DNA of 18,745 bases from an uncultured Bacilli bacterium (lineage in GTDB: Bacteria > Bacillota_I > Bacilli_A > RF39 > UBA660), in contig CAKPFD010000013.1 in assembly GCA_934149515.1 (NCBI GenBank), positions 1 through 18,745 on the forward strand, given 5' to 3'. Every line of letters starts with the position of its first letter. Positions within the stretch are counted from its first letter, which is position 1. The position numbers and the translations under genes are program-made. The notes beneath the pieces are model-generated. The model made no database searches, was not told where the DNA came from, and saw only the letters and a list, made by a program, of their open reading frames with translations. Below are positions 5,812 to 14,318 of this stretch, one piece after another.

Positions 5812-6192
5812 TGGTGGAGATGAGGAGATTCGAACTCCTGTCCAAAAATAGAGCTACATAAACTTCTACAAGTTTAGATAATTAATTAAATTTCAAACTA
5901 TAATCAAGTAATTATCAACCAAATTATAATTCAAGTCTTTTATATTCAACTATTCTAAAGACATCAAATAGCTATATCCTACTAAAATTAACCATCTTTA
6001 AATAACATAGGAAATTATAAAAAGACAGTGCATTTACCTAAATTAGGCGAAAGCTAATTCTTGGTTACGACCAAATAAATTAGCAAATGCTGTTTTAATA
6101 CTGTTTCCAGTTATATTTAATTTAGTTTGTAACGTAAACAACTCGACTTGCCATCTATGCTCTACTATTCCTGTCGAAACCATAACATCCCC
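5812..6192 (-). ncRNA. ssrA: tmRNA (transfer-messenger RNA)
   Basis: tmRNA with SmpB rescues ribosomes stalled on broken mRNA and tags the unfinished protein for proteolysis. The 381-nt gene starts GGGGATGTTATGGTTTCGACAGG and ends with an encoded CCA. The acceptor stem pairs GGGGATG with CATCTCC and contains the G3.U70 pair needed for charging with alanine. The T-arm is AGGAG-TTCGAAT-CTCCT. The tag frame, found by aligning the ATAACTGG context with the Bacillus subtilis resume site, begins at GGA (6106-6108) and ends with TAA at 6043-6045. It encodes 21 residues (GNSIKTAFANLF then GRNQELAFA). That is longer than most bacterial tags and ends in LAFA instead of LAA. smpB lies directly upstream. 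Confidence 0.95.
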
Positions 6193-6202
6193 AAGTAAAG
6201 AA

Positions 6203-6231
6203 AGTATAGCATAAAATTTCTTTTTTGTCAC
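6203..6231 (-). promoter_or_regulatory. Promoter of ssrA
   Basis: GTGACA (6226-6231), a 17-bp spacer and TATACT (6203-6208) with TGC as extended -10 sit exactly between the smpB stop codon and tmRNA. The start should fall a few bases before the mature 5' end, as expected for RNase P trimming. Confidence 0.7.
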
Positions 6232-6675
6232 TTAAGCAAGATGATATTTACTATTTTTACTATACTCTCTTTTCAAATCACGTTCCTTAATTGTTTCTCG
6301 TTTATCATAATTTTTCTTACCACGACAAACACCCAACAATATTTTAGCACGTCCTTTCGAAAAATAAAGTTTCAAAGGCACCAATGTATAAGATTCTTCT
6401 TTTATTTTTGTTTCTAATTTTAAAATTTCTTTTTTGTGCAATAATAATTTTCTCTTTCTTCTTTCATCGTGGTTAAAAATATTTCCTTCTTTATAAGGTG
6501 CAATAAACATATTGATTAAAAAGACTTCTCCATTACGTACATAAGCATAACTATCTTTTAAATTAGCACTACCATTCCGAATAGATTTAATTTCTGTACC
6601 AGTCAAAACAATACCACACTCAATCGTACTATCAATAAAATAATCATGTTTTGCTTTTCTATTTATAATCTCCAT
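6232..6675 (-). CDS. smpB: SsrA-binding protein SmpB
   Basis: SmpB binds the tRNA-like part of tmRNA and takes the place of the anticodon arm in stalled ribosomes. The 147-aa protein is normal in length and carries the family's landmarks: NRKAKHDYFI at the start, GIVLTGTEIKSIR (about 22-34), SYAYVRNGEVFL (about 42-54), an HDERRKRKLLLHK segment and VCRGKKNYDKRET before the basic C-terminal tail. AGGAGG lies 5 bases ahead of ATG. The gene stands next to ssrA, its functional partner, and follows the CapA gene by 18 bases, so it is probably the last coding gene of the rnr-capA-smpB unit. Confidence 0.97.
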   Translation of the reverse strand: MEIINRKAKHDYFIDSTIECGIVLTGTEIKSIRNGSANLKDSYAYVRNGEVFLINMFIAPYKEGNIFNHDERRKRKLLLHKKEILKLETKIKEESYTLVPLKLYFSKGRAKILLGVCRGKKNYDKRETIKERDLKREYSKNSKYHLA

Positions 6676-6693
6676 CTTTTCCTCCTGAATTTT

Positions 6694-7851
6694 CTAATTT
6701 GTTAAACCATCCATTGTAATTCTATCGCTTCTAGAGCAAACAATTTGAGCATATTTTTCATAATATGCATGATAGTTTGGTAATAAGGTTTCATTCAACA
6801 TCGAATAAGGATACACGACAAAATTTCTTTTTCTAGAAATATTAGAATAAGTATATAAAAGTTGTGCTTTAGGATCTTCTAAAGAAATAGTTGTAATATT
6901 GTTTTCCACAGTTTTGTGGATATTAACACTTACCATCAATCCAGTTAATCTCTCAATGCCAACTTGATCAGAAATAAAATTACCAAGTGAATAAATCACC
7001 ATCGTCTTTCCAATAAAATCAATTGGTTCTACAACGTGTGGATGTGCTCCTATAATAATATCAACACCTAAAGACGATAAGTAAGAAGCAATTTCTTCTT
7101 GTTTTGGTGAAATCGAAGTAGAATATTCTGTTCCCCAATGCATTGCTACAATCACAATATCAACATCATTTCGAACTCTTTCAATATCTGCCTTCGCCAA
7201 TTCATCACTATACACATTGTTTAAATATTCTTTCCCGCTAGGAGTCTCAAGTCCATTTGTCCAAGTTGTATAAGAGAAAAAAGCATAAGTTATTCCATTG
7301 ATCTCTTTAATAACTTTTCTATCTCTATCTTCAAAAGAAGAATAACTACCAGCTGTATACGCTTCTGGATGAGTATTCCAATAAGCAAGAGAATTTCTAA
7401 CACCTTGCTCCCCTTTATCCATCGTATGATTCGTTGCTAATGATACTAAATTAAATCCAGCATCTAAAAAAGCATCACCAACTTCATAAGGAGAATTAAA
7501 CCTAGGATAATTAGATAAACCAAGTTCACTACCACCTAAAATTGTTTCTTGATTATAATATTTCAAATCATATGGTGCAACAATTGGTTTTATTTTTTCA
7601 AGCATCGGTTTAAAATCATAACCATCAGCCGTTTTCGCATCTTTATAAATAGATTCATGAATCAAAGCATCTCCTATCATAACAATCGATGCATTCATTT
7701 CCTCTATCTTTGGTTGTTCTTCTTTTTGAATCTTTTCTTTTTTTAAAACAACTTTTTTTGGTTGTATTAAGAAAAATCCCCCTATTATCAGAATAATAAA
7801 TAAAAGGAAAGAAATAATAATAACTATTTTTTTCTTCTTATTTTTTTTCAT
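6694..7851 (-). CDS. CapA/PgsA-family protein, membrane-anchored metallophosphatase-like
   Basis: The 385-aa protein has a short basic N-terminus, one membrane segment (about 9-29), a lysine-rich linker, and an outer domain with the calcineurin-like set of the CapA family: MIGDALIH, YNQET, ATNHTMDKG, AMHWGTEY, GAHPHVV and YSLGNFISDQ. Members occur in poly-gamma-glutamate and capsule synthesis (CapA, PgsA) but many have no known substrate, and no capB or capC partner is visible here. It should face the outside of the membrane. The ribosome site AGGAG overlaps the rnr stop codon, and the start lies 8 bases downstream of it, so the two are co-transcribed. Its presence between rnr and smpB is unusual for the cluster. 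Confidence 0.9.
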   Translation of the reverse strand: MKKNKKKKIVIIISFLLFIILIIGGFFLIQPKKVVLKKEKIQKEEQPKIEEMNASIVMIGDALIHESIYKDAKTADGYDFKPMLEKIKPIVAPYDLKYYNQETILGGSELGLSNYPRFNSPYEVGDAFLDAGFNLVSLATNHTMDKGEQGVRNSLAYWNTHPEAYTAGSYSSFEDRDRKVIKEINGITYAFFSYTTWTNGLETPSGKEYLNNVYSDELAKADIERVRNDVDIVIVAMHWGTEYSTSISPKQEEIASYLSSLGVDIIIGAHPHVVEPIDFIGKTMVIYSLGNFISDQVGIERLTGLMVSVNIHKTVENNITTISLEDPKAQLLYTYSNISRKRNFVVYPYSMLNETLLPNYHAYYEKYAQIVCSRSDRITMDGLTN

Positions 7852-7859
7852 AACTACTC

Positions 7860-9947
7860 CTATTTTACAATTTCAAAATCAATTGTTTTCTCTTCCTTTG
7901 ACGCTCTAATAACACGCACTTTTACACGTTGTCCAATCGTATAAACCGTATGCGTTTTTTCACCAGTTAATGTCATTCTATCTTCATCATAAATAAAGTA
8001 ATCTTTCATATCTTTTACAGATACTAATCCTTCTATCATATTATCTAATTGAACAAACATACCAAAGCTCATCACAGAAGAAATCATACCTTCATATTCT
8101 TGGTTAATATGATCTTCCATGTATTCAGCCATCTTCATATCTTCCACTTCTCTTTCACAATCAACAGAAGCTCTTTCACGACTAGAAGCAAGATCACTAA
8201 TATAAACTAACTTTTCCTGCCAATGGTGAAGTGTTTTGGATGATAGATCGTTTTCAAATAAATAAGTACGCAATAAACGGTGAACAGTAGTATCGGGATA
8301 ACGTCGAATAGGAGATGTAAAATGTGTATAACATGGACTAGCAAGACCATAATGTCCTAAATTTTGAGGTAAATAGATAGCCTTTTGCATACTACGTAAT
8401 AATAAACTAGATAAAATCTTAAATTCATCTTTATCACGCAAATAATTCAAAATATGTTGTACAGTTGTTGGTTTATTATCTTTTATATTACCAGGAATTG
8501 AATAACCCAAATTGCTAACAAAACTCAAGAAAGAACGTAATTTTTCTTCTTTTGGATATTCATGGACACGATAAATAAATGGTAAATTCATATAGAAAAT
8601 ATGACTTGCAACACATTCGTTGGCAGCAATCATAAAATCTTCTATCATATTTTCGCCAATTCCACGTTCCCGTAAAACAACATCTGTTGGTTTGCCATTT
8701 TCATCAACTAGAATTTTTGCTTCATCAACATCAAAATCCAAATAACCACGTTTTAATTTTGTCTTTCTCAAAATGGAAGAAAATAAAGCCATTGTTTTTA
8801 AATCTTCTACATATGGTTCATACCCTTCTGGTATTCCTTTATTTTCTAAAATAGAATTTACTTTCTTATACGTCATTTGAATTCTAGAACGAATCACACT
8901 TTCAAAAATATCATATGTAATAAGCTTTCCAGCTCCATCATATTCCATTACACAAGAAATAGCAAGTCTATCCACATTAGGATTCAAAGAACAAATTCCA
9001 TTAGATAATGCATGTGGTAACATCGGAATAACTCGATCTACTAAATAAACAGAAGTACCTCTTTCCATTGCTTCCTTATCAAGAGGACTACCTTCTTTAA
9101 CATAGTAAGAAACATCGGCAATATGAACTCCTAAAACATAATGACCATTTTCAAGTTTAGAAATACTAATTGCATCATCAATATCTTTTGTATCATCTCC
9201 ATCAATCGTAAAAATAACTTGATCTCTTAAATCTTTTCTTCCCTTTCGATCTTCATCTGATACTTCAAATGGTAACTTTTTCACTTGCTCTTTTACTTCA
9301 TCTGAAAATTCTGTTTCTATGCTATATTTTTCTACAATAGATAAAATATCAACACCAGGATCATTTTTATGTCCTAATATTTTTATAATTTTACCTTCTG
9401 CTTCATGATTACTAATTCTTTTAATAACTTCTACGACTACTTTATGTCCTTCAACAGCATTCATACTATTTTGTGGCATGACAATAACGCGTAAGTTAAC
9501 CTTATCTTCATCTAAGTCCACAACTAAATTTCCTTTAGAAACTGTCACTTCTCCAACATAATGATTCGTTTCATGTTTAATAACTTTTACAATTCTACCT
9601 TCTAATCGTCCAATATTTTTACGAGAAATAATTTCTACAACTACCAAATCACCATGAAGCGCTCCATTCATATTATCAGCTTTGATATAAATGTCTTCTT
9701 CCATTCCACTAACAGAAACAAACCCAAATCCTTTTTTATTAGAATGTAAAATTCCTTTTTCTAAATGACTATCTTGAAATAACATATATTTATCTTTATT
9801 CGTATGATAAATGGTTGTTTCTTCTTCCATTTCTTTTAAAACAAGCAATAGTTCTTCTAAATTTGAAGTTCCAAGTTTTTCTTCAAGTTCAAATGCACTT
9901 AAACTTTTTTGTTGTTCTTGTAATATTTGTAAAATTCTATCTTTCAT
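7860..9947 (-). CDS. rnr: Ribonuclease R, 3'-5' exoribonuclease
   Basis: RNase R degrades structured RNA, including defective mRNA released during trans-translation. The 695-aa protein has an N-terminal winged-helix-like part, cold-shock-like OB domains (about 65-200), the RNB catalytic domain with its acidic cluster TIDGDDTKDIDDAI (Asp249, 255, 257, 258), the ERGIGENMIEDFMI and TSPIRRYPD motifs, and a C-terminal S1 domain (about 613-692). It lacks the long lysine-rich tail of the E. coli enzyme. ATG follows GAGGG by 7 bases. Position between secG and smpB is the standard Firmicute arrangement. I see no convincing promoter of its own in the 100 bases behind secG. Confidence 0.97.
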   Translation of the reverse strand: MKDRILQILQEQQKSLSAFELEEKLGTSNLEELLLVLKEMEEETTIYHTNKDKYMLFQDSHLEKGILHSNKKGFGFVSVSGMEEDIYIKADNMNGALHGDLVVVEIISRKNIGRLEGRIVKVIKHETNHYVGEVTVSKGNLVVDLDEDKVNLRVIVMPQNSMNAVEGHKVVVEVIKRISNHEAEGKIIKILGHKNDPGVDILSIVEKYSIETEFSDEVKEQVKKLPFEVSDEDRKGRKDLRDQVIFTIDGDDTKDIDDAISISKLENGHYVLGVHIADVSYYVKEGSPLDKEAMERGTSVYLVDRVIPMLPHALSNGICSLNPNVDRLAISCVMEYDGAGKLITYDIFESVIRSRIQMTYKKVNSILENKGIPEGYEPYVEDLKTMALFSSILRKTKLKRGYLDFDVDEAKILVDENGKPTDVVLRERGIGENMIEDFMIAANECVASHIFYMNLPFIYRVHEYPKEEKLRSFLSFVSNLGYSIPGNIKDNKPTTVQHILNYLRDKDEFKILSSLLLRSMQKAIYLPQNLGHYGLASPCYTHFTSPIRRYPDTTVHRLLRTYLFENDLSSKTLHHWQEKLVYISDLASSRERASVDCEREVEDMKMAEYMEDHINQEYEGMISSVMSFGMFVQLDNMIEGLVSVKDMKDYFIYDEDRMTLTGEKTHTVYTIGQRVKVRVIRASKEEKTIDFEIVK

Positions 9948-10019
9948 TTGTCATCCCTCATTACTTTCTTATAATTTTATTGTACCTTAGAAATGGTAAA
10001 TTTACTAGTTAATTTTGCA

Positions 10020-10045
10020 AAAGAAAAATGCCGGTTAGGGCATTT
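10020..10045 (-). terminator. Terminator after secG
   Basis: A perfect 7-bp stem (AAATGCC at 10039-10045 read on the minus strand, GGCATTT at 10026-10032) with a 6-base loop is followed by TTCTTTT. It begins directly after the secG stop codon. Confidence 0.75.
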
Positions 10046-10046
10046 A

Positions 10047-10262
10047 TTACATAAATGATTGGACAAAACAAATCATAAAGAAAGCAAGTCCTAAAACCAT
10101 TGTAATTCTTGTAATGACTAGTTCAGAGCCACGTTCTTTTCTATGTTTAAATAAATCACTGCTATTACCAGATAAAATTTGAGCAGCATTTTCCGCTTTT
10201 CCACTTTGTAATAAAACAATAATGATTAATAAAATAGAAACAATTAATAATGCCGTTTGCAA
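10047..10262 (-). CDS. secG: Preprotein translocase subunit SecG
   Basis: SecG assists the SecYEG channel in protein export. The 71-aa protein has two membrane helices (about 3-19 and 51-70) joined by a loop with LLQSGKAENAAQILSG, the family's typical turn region, and a KHRKERGSE segment before the second helix. The start codon is TTG, supported by GGAGG 7 bases upstream and by the absence of a better ATG. Gene order with rnr and smpB supports the call. Confidence 0.93.
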   Translation of the reverse strand: MQTALLIVSILLIIIVLLQSGKAENAAQILSGNSSDLFKHRKERGSELVITRITMVLGLAFFMICFVQSFM

Positions 10263-10288
10263 GTTAACACCTCCGTTTTACTGCTCTT

Positions 10289-10317
10289 ATAGTATCATAC
10301 TTTCCTAATAAATGCAA
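10289..10317 (-). promoter_or_regulatory. Promoter of secG
   Basis: TTGCAT (10312-10317), a 17-bp spacer and TACTAT (10289-10294) with a TGA extended -10 lie just upstream of the secG ribosome site. Confidence 0.6.
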
Positions 10318-10330
10318 TTATTTTAAATGA

Positions 10331-10363
10331 TAGAAAAAGAAAGTCTCATGGGAAACTTTCTTT
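10331..10363 (-). terminator. Terminator of the MerR-family regulator gene
   Basis: A 12-bp stem (10352-10363 with 10336-10347, one G.T pair, 4-base loop) is followed by TTCTA and lies right behind the stop codon. Confidence 0.75.
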
Positions 10364-10367
10364 GTGA

Positions 10368-11510
10368 TTACTTTATTTTTTTGTATAGATATCGCTTAGA
10401 AATATTACAATAGATTGGATCAACATCTGCCGTTGGTATTAAAAGTGTTAAATATTTCTGCAAACCTTTTTTACCATAATGCATATGAATGTAATTATTG
10501 TTATTTTTAATAAGATAATCTTCTTTCCACATAACATTATCTAAATTTGTTGTACCATCCTCATAAAGAATTAATAATGTAGTATCATCGTTTACTTTTC
10601 TTATCTTTCCATCTTTAAAAACATTCTGATAGCACCAAACCATTTCACCTTGTAACAACCACTTTCCAACATATTTCTTTTCATGAATATTTTTTAATTT
10701 ACTTAAATGTTCATGAAAATATCGTTGATGATCCTCGTTAATTTCTGTTGTATCAATAAATGCTTTATAAACATCGATCTTATCATTATTTTGAATTTCA
10801 ATAAAACCGCCATCTAAAATATAATGATGTTGATTAGCAAAAGATATAATATCATGATAGGCATCTTCTATATTAGTATTACTTACATGTAAATATTTTT
10901 TATAAATTGTTTCATGAAATATATTAGGTAATTCTTTTTTCTTGGCATGATTTTTTAAACTATATAAATAATTTAAAAATTCTGGTTCTTCTTCCCTTGA
11001 AATCAATTTACCAACAAAGCATTTCATCTGTTTAGTCTCATAACTTTCTTCTAAATTGATGCATGCTAATGCCCAATGATTTTCATGATATCCTAAAAAT
11101 CCTTCTTGAAAGTCAAATGTTGCAAGATCTTTTCTATCCATAATTTTAAATTGTCCAACAAAGTAAAAATCAGGATTAGAAATAACTTCAACTGTTTTAT
11201 TTTTTATTTTTTCTTTCATTTTGTGAATTTGCTGTATTTGTTTGGAGCTAGTTTTTTTAATTTCTTCTTGTTTTTTAGATAACATTTCTGTTGTTTGATG
11301 TTGCAAAATATCTGCTATTTCTTTCAAAGAAAATCCAGTGCTTTGTAACTCTTTGATGCTTTTTACTTGTTCTATTTGTTCTGCATCGTAATATCGATAT
11401 CCAGTTAACTGATCAATTTTTTTTGGTTTGACCAATCCTATTTTTTCATAATGATATAGTGTTTTAATAGTGACATGACATAAATAAGAAAATTCTCCAA
11501 TTCTATACAT
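10368..11510 (-). CDS. MerR-family transcriptional regulator with a large effector part
   Basis: The N-terminal MerR DNA-binding domain is clear (about 1-70): IGEFSYLCHVTIKTLYHYEKIGL, then GYRYYD and the LKEIADIL helix, followed by a coiled-coil dimer helix (about 75-110). The middle (about 110-265) looks like a GyrI/BmrR-type ligand-binding domain, including GGFIEIQ and YKAFID. The last 110 residues (from about YVGKWLLQ) form another beta-rich domain with LLILYEDGTTN, giving 380 aa against about 270 for BmrR-like proteins. Such proteins sense small hydrophobic or cationic molecules and distort an over-long promoter. Its own promoter has a 19-bp spacer, so autoregulation is likely. The ligand and targets are unknown. 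Confidence 0.85.
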   Translation of the reverse strand: MYRIGEFSYLCHVTIKTLYHYEKIGLVKPKKIDQLTGYRYYDAEQIEQVKSIKELQSTGFSLKEIADILQHQTTEMLSKKQEEIKKTSSKQIQQIHKMKEKIKNKTVEVISNPDFYFVGQFKIMDRKDLATFDFQEGFLGYHENHWALACINLEESYETKQMKCFVGKLISREEEPEFLNYLYSLKNHAKKKELPNIFHETIYKKYLHVSNTNIEDAYHDIISFANQHHYILDGGFIEIQNNDKIDVYKAFIDTTEINEDHQRYFHEHLSKLKNIHEKKYVGKWLLQGEMVWCYQNVFKDGKIRKVNDDTTLLILYEDGTTNLDNVMWKEDYLIKNNNNYIHMHYGKKGLQKYLTLLIPTADVDPIYCNISKRYLYKKIK

Positions 11511-11531
11511 ACTTTTTCTCCTTTCACCATT

Positions 11532-11562
11532 GTTGTAACACTAACCTTAAGGGAAGAGTCAA
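11532..11562 (-). promoter_or_regulatory. MerR-type promoter with 19-bp spacer
   Basis: TTGACT (-35, 11557-11562) and TACAAC (-10, 11532-11537) are separated by 19 bp. The spacer holds the dyad CCTTAAGG. Such long spacers are the hallmark of promoters that MerR-family proteins activate by untwisting. The regulator's gene follows directly, pointing to autoregulation. Confidence 0.7.
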
Positions 11563-11576
11563 CCTTTTTTTGTAAT

Positions 11577-12806
11577 TTATTTAGTTAACTCTTCTTCAAT
11601 TCTCATTAATTGATTATATTTACAGATTCGATCAGTTCTTGACATAGAACCTGTTTTAATTTGTCCTAGATCAAGTCCAACAGCTAAATCAGCAATAGTA
11701 GTATCTTCTGTTTCACCACTTCTATGAGAAATAATTGTCTTATAACCATGACTTTTTGCTAGTTCAATGGTTTCTAATGTTTCTGTTATTGTACCGATTT
11801 GGTTAACTTTTAATAAAATAGCATTTCCAGCATGATGATCAATTCCTTTTTGAAGACATTCTTTATTAGTTACAAATAAATCATCTCCTACTAATTGAAC
11901 TTTATCACCCAACTCTTTTGTTACTTTACTAAATCCTTCCCAATCATTTTCATCAACAGGGTCTTCAATAGAAATAATTGGATAAGTATTGACTAAATCT
12001 TTATAATAATCAATTAATTCATCAGTCGTTAATACTTTTCCTTCGCCATCTAAATGATATGCTCCATCATGATAAAATTCACTAGCAGCAACATCAATAG
12101 CGTAACATACATCATCATAAGGTTGATAACCTGCTCTTTTAACTGCTTCTGTAATTAATTCAAAACCTTCTTTATTACTTTTTAAATTAGGAGCAAATCC
12201 GCCTTCATCACCAACTGATGTAGCATATCCTTTTTCTTTTAACACATTTTTTAAAGAATGGAATACTTCAGCACCAACTCTTACTCTTTCATGAATTGTA
12301 TCTCTTTGAGGAATAATCATATATTCTTGAAAATCAAGTGAATTATCAGCGTGCGCTCCACCATTGATAATATTCATCATTGGAACAGGTAATACTCTTC
12401 CTTCTCCAACATAAGCATATAATGGTTTTCCACTATTATTAGCAGCAGCTTTTAAACAAGCCATTGAAATACCTAATATTGCATTTGCTCCTAAATTACT
12501 TTTGGTTTTCGTACCATCAAGTTGTAGCATAGCTTCATCAATTGCTTTTTGATCTTCAACCTCCATACCAATAATTGCATCACGTAAAACAGTATTAACA
12601 TTATTAACAGCTTTTAAAACACCTTTACCACAAAATCTTGTTGTATCGCCATCTCTCATTTCTAAAGCTTCACGTTCTCCAGTAGATGCACCACTTGGTA
12701 CAGCTGCTCTACCCATTATTCCGTTTTCAAGATAAACATCAACTTCTACCGTTGGATTTCCTCTTGAATCTAAAATTTCTCTTCCAATTATGTTTTTTAT
12801 TTTCAT
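11577..12806 (-). CDS. eno: Enolase (phosphopyruvate hydratase)
   Basis: Enolase converts 2-phosphoglycerate to phosphoenolpyruvate in glycolysis, in the cytoplasm. Family motifs are present in order: GREILDSRGNPTVEVDV, AAVPSGASTGEREALEMRD, GANAILGISMA, MMNIINGGAHADNSLDFQEYMI, GDEGGFAPNL, ISIEDPVDENDW, QLVGDDLFVTN, LLKVNQIGT and SHRSGETEDTTIADLAVG. I prefer the second ATG (12804-12806), as it gives 7 bases from AGAGG, whereas the first ATG is only one base away. The resulting 409 aa is somewhat shorter than the usual 430 or so. The gene lies between murD and the MerR-type gene, with its own extended -10 promoter. Confidence 0.97.
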   Translation of the reverse strand: MKIKNIIGREILDSRGNPTVEVDVYLENGIMGRAAVPSGASTGEREALEMRDGDTTRFCGKGVLKAVNNVNTVLRDAIIGMEVEDQKAIDEAMLQLDGTKTKSNLGANAILGISMACLKAAANNSGKPLYAYVGEGRVLPVPMMNIINGGAHADNSLDFQEYMIIPQRDTIHERVRVGAEVFHSLKNVLKEKGYATSVGDEGGFAPNLKSNKEGFELITEAVKRAGYQPYDDVCYAIDVAASEFYHDGAYHLDGEGKVLTTDELIDYYKDLVNTYPIISIEDPVDENDWEGFSKVTKELGDKVQLVGDDLFVTNKECLQKGIDHHAGNAILLKVNQIGTITETLETIELAKSHGYKTIISHRSGETEDTTIADLAVGLDLGQIKTGSMSRTDRICKYNQLMRIEEELTK

Positions 12807-12854
12807 TTTCATGCCTCTTTTCTTGTTTATCTGCTCCTTATAAGAGCCTTTTTT

Positions 12855-12883
12855 ATTATACCATGTCTACTGAATTTGTTGTA
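12855..12883 (-). promoter_or_regulatory. Promoter of eno
   Basis: A TATAAT hexamer (12855-12860) with the extended -10 bases TGG lies in the murD-eno gap; the matching -35 position falls in the last codons of murD and is weak (TACAAC). The transcript would begin near a GGCTC...GAGC hairpin about 30 bases ahead of the ribosome site. Confidence 0.5.
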
Positions 12884-14210
12884 CGTAATTTTTAAATTCA
12901 CTACCTCGATCTTCACATTGTTTATATTGATCCCAAGATGCTGATGCTGGACTAAGTAACACAACATCTCCATCTTGTGCTTCTTGTTGAATATAAGAAA
13001 ATGCTTCTTTCAAATGTTCAAAAATAGCAACTGGAATTTGTTGACTCACAGCAAACTCTCTTACTCTTTCCCGACAGCTACCAATTCCTACAATAAGTTT
13101 AACATGTTGAAGATAATCATCTAAATCATGGAAATCTTGTTGTCTTTCATATCCTCCTAAAATAATAATAGTTGGTTGTTGAAATGCCGATAAAGCAATT
13201 TGACTACATTTTGTATTCGTTGCTTCTGTATCGTTATAATAGGAAACACCATGAACCTTTCGAACAAATTCCAAGCGATGTTCTACTCCTGTAAATGTTG
13301 TCAACACTTTTACAATTGCTTCATCAGAAACACCAACTTCTTTTGCAATCATCATCGCACCAAGAGCATTTTCCACATTATGATTACCTGCTAGTAAAAA
13401 TTTATCTCTATCTATCACTTTATCATCATAATACCAAAGTGCATTATCTTTTAAATAAGCTCCATTGATTTCATGTGAGGAAGAAAAATATTTCATTTGA
13501 GCTTTTATATTCTTGGTACCAGCCATTACTTCTTCATTCTCGATATTTAAAATAGCAACATCATCTTCCGTTTGATTAGCAAACAATTTAAATTTAACAC
13601 GTTTATAATTATCATACGTTTTTAAAAACTCTAAATGTGCAACACTTAAATTCGTCATTAAAGCAATATGGGGACGAAATTCTTTCATATTTTCAAGCTG
13701 CTGACAAGAAACTTCCATCACAATAATATCACCACTTTGTAATTTAGGAAGAAAACTACAAAGAGGATAACCAATATTACCTGCTAAATGCACAGACTTT
13801 CCACTTTCTTTAATCATTAAGTAAGTAAGTGTTGTAGTCGTTGTTTTTCCATTGGTTCCAGTAATACCAATTAACGTCACATCAGCTGGTAACAAACGAT
13901 ACGCCATTTCTGCTTCATTTATCACTTCAATTCCAAGTTGACGTGCCCTTAAAACATACTTATGATCAATTGCAATACCTGGATTTTTTATCAAATAATC
14001 AAAGCTTTCATCTAATAAATCATCAGGATGTTCTCCAAAAATAAGCTCAACTCCTAAATCTTTCAATTCTTGTATATGATTAGGATCTTGTTTTTCTATC
14101 TTTCCACCATCATTTAGAATAACTTGGTTTCCACGGCTTGCTAAAAACTTAGCTGCTTCATAACCACTTCTTGCCATTCCTAATACTAAAATTTTATTAT
14201 CTTTAAACAC
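12867..14210 (-). CDS. murD: UDP-N-acetylmuramoylalanine--D-glutamate ligase MurD
   Basis: MurD adds D-glutamate to UDP-MurNAc-L-Ala in cytoplasmic peptidoglycan synthesis. The 447-aa protein has the N-terminal dinucleotide-like domain (ILVLGMARSGYEAA), KNPGIA, the ATP-binding P-loop GITGTNGKTT (115-124), VMEVSCQQLE, the Mur ligase central motif GNHNVENALGAMM, HRLE, the NDTEATN segment and a C-terminal ILGG and LLSPASASWDQY. Length is typical. The start is GTG (14208-14210), 6 bases after AGGAGG. It is transcribed divergently from the femX-like gene, and both act on the cell wall. Confidence 0.96.
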   Translation of the reverse strand: MFKDNKILVLGMARSGYEAAKFLASRGNQVILNDGGKIEKQDPNHIQELKDLGVELIFGEHPDDLLDESFDYLIKNPGIAIDHKYVLRARQLGIEVINEAEMAYRLLPADVTLIGITGTNGKTTTTTLTYLMIKESGKSVHLAGNIGYPLCSFLPKLQSGDIIVMEVSCQQLENMKEFRPHIALMTNLSVAHLEFLKTYDNYKRVKFKLFANQTEDDVAILNIENEEVMAGTKNIKAQMKYFSSSHEINGAYLKDNALWYYDDKVIDRDKFLLAGNHNVENALGAMMIAKEVGVSDEAIVKVLTTFTGVEHRLEFVRKVHGVSYYNDTEATNTKCSQIALSAFQQPTIIILGGYERQQDFHDLDDYLQHVKLIVGIGSCRERVREFAVSQQIPVAIFEHLKEAFSYIQQEAQDGDVVLLSPASASWDQYKQCEDRGSEFKNYVQQIQ

Positions 14211-14228
14211 TATATCCCTCCTTCTATA

Positions 14229-14257
14229 ATTATACGTTTTTATACAATATCTTTAAA
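14229..14257 (-). promoter_or_regulatory. Promoter of murD
   Basis: TTTAAA (14252-14257), 17-bp spacer, TATAAT (14229-14234). Back to back with the femX-like promoter, the two -35 boxes being about 10 bp apart. Confidence 0.55.
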
Positions 14258-14266
14258 CCCTTTTCG

Positions 14267-14295
14267 TTGAAAAAATAAAAAATAATTGTTATAAT
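14267..14295 (+). promoter_or_regulatory. Promoter of the femX-like gene
   Basis: TTGAAA (14267-14272), 17-bp spacer, TATAAT (14290-14295) with a TGT extended -10, close ahead of AAAAGGAG and the start codon. Confidence 0.75.
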
Positions 14296-14318
14296 GTCTA
14301 TGAAAAGGAGCGACAAAA

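Noticed and set aside
5784..5819. Tyrosine-integrase attachment site at the ssrA 3' end
   Set aside because: The element's recombinase is of the serine type, tmRNA is intact, and I find no copy of the tmRNA 3' end near the left limit of the element; the GTTCGAA hairpin alone is not enough.
6043..6231. A 62-codon minus-strand reading frame starting just behind smpB
   Set aside because: It is the tmRNA gene read as protein; its last 21 codons are the real tag frame, but the rest is structural RNA and has no ribosome site.
7549..7746. A 65-codon plus-strand frame opposite the CapA gene
   Set aside because: Low-complexity hydrophobic shadow of a lysine-rich coding region, without a ribosome site.
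12833..12854. Possible plus-strand terminator GCTC...GAGC followed by T
   Set aside because: The stem is only about 4 bp outside a self-complementary AT loop and no rightward gene ends here; it is more likely a 5' hairpin of the eno transcript.
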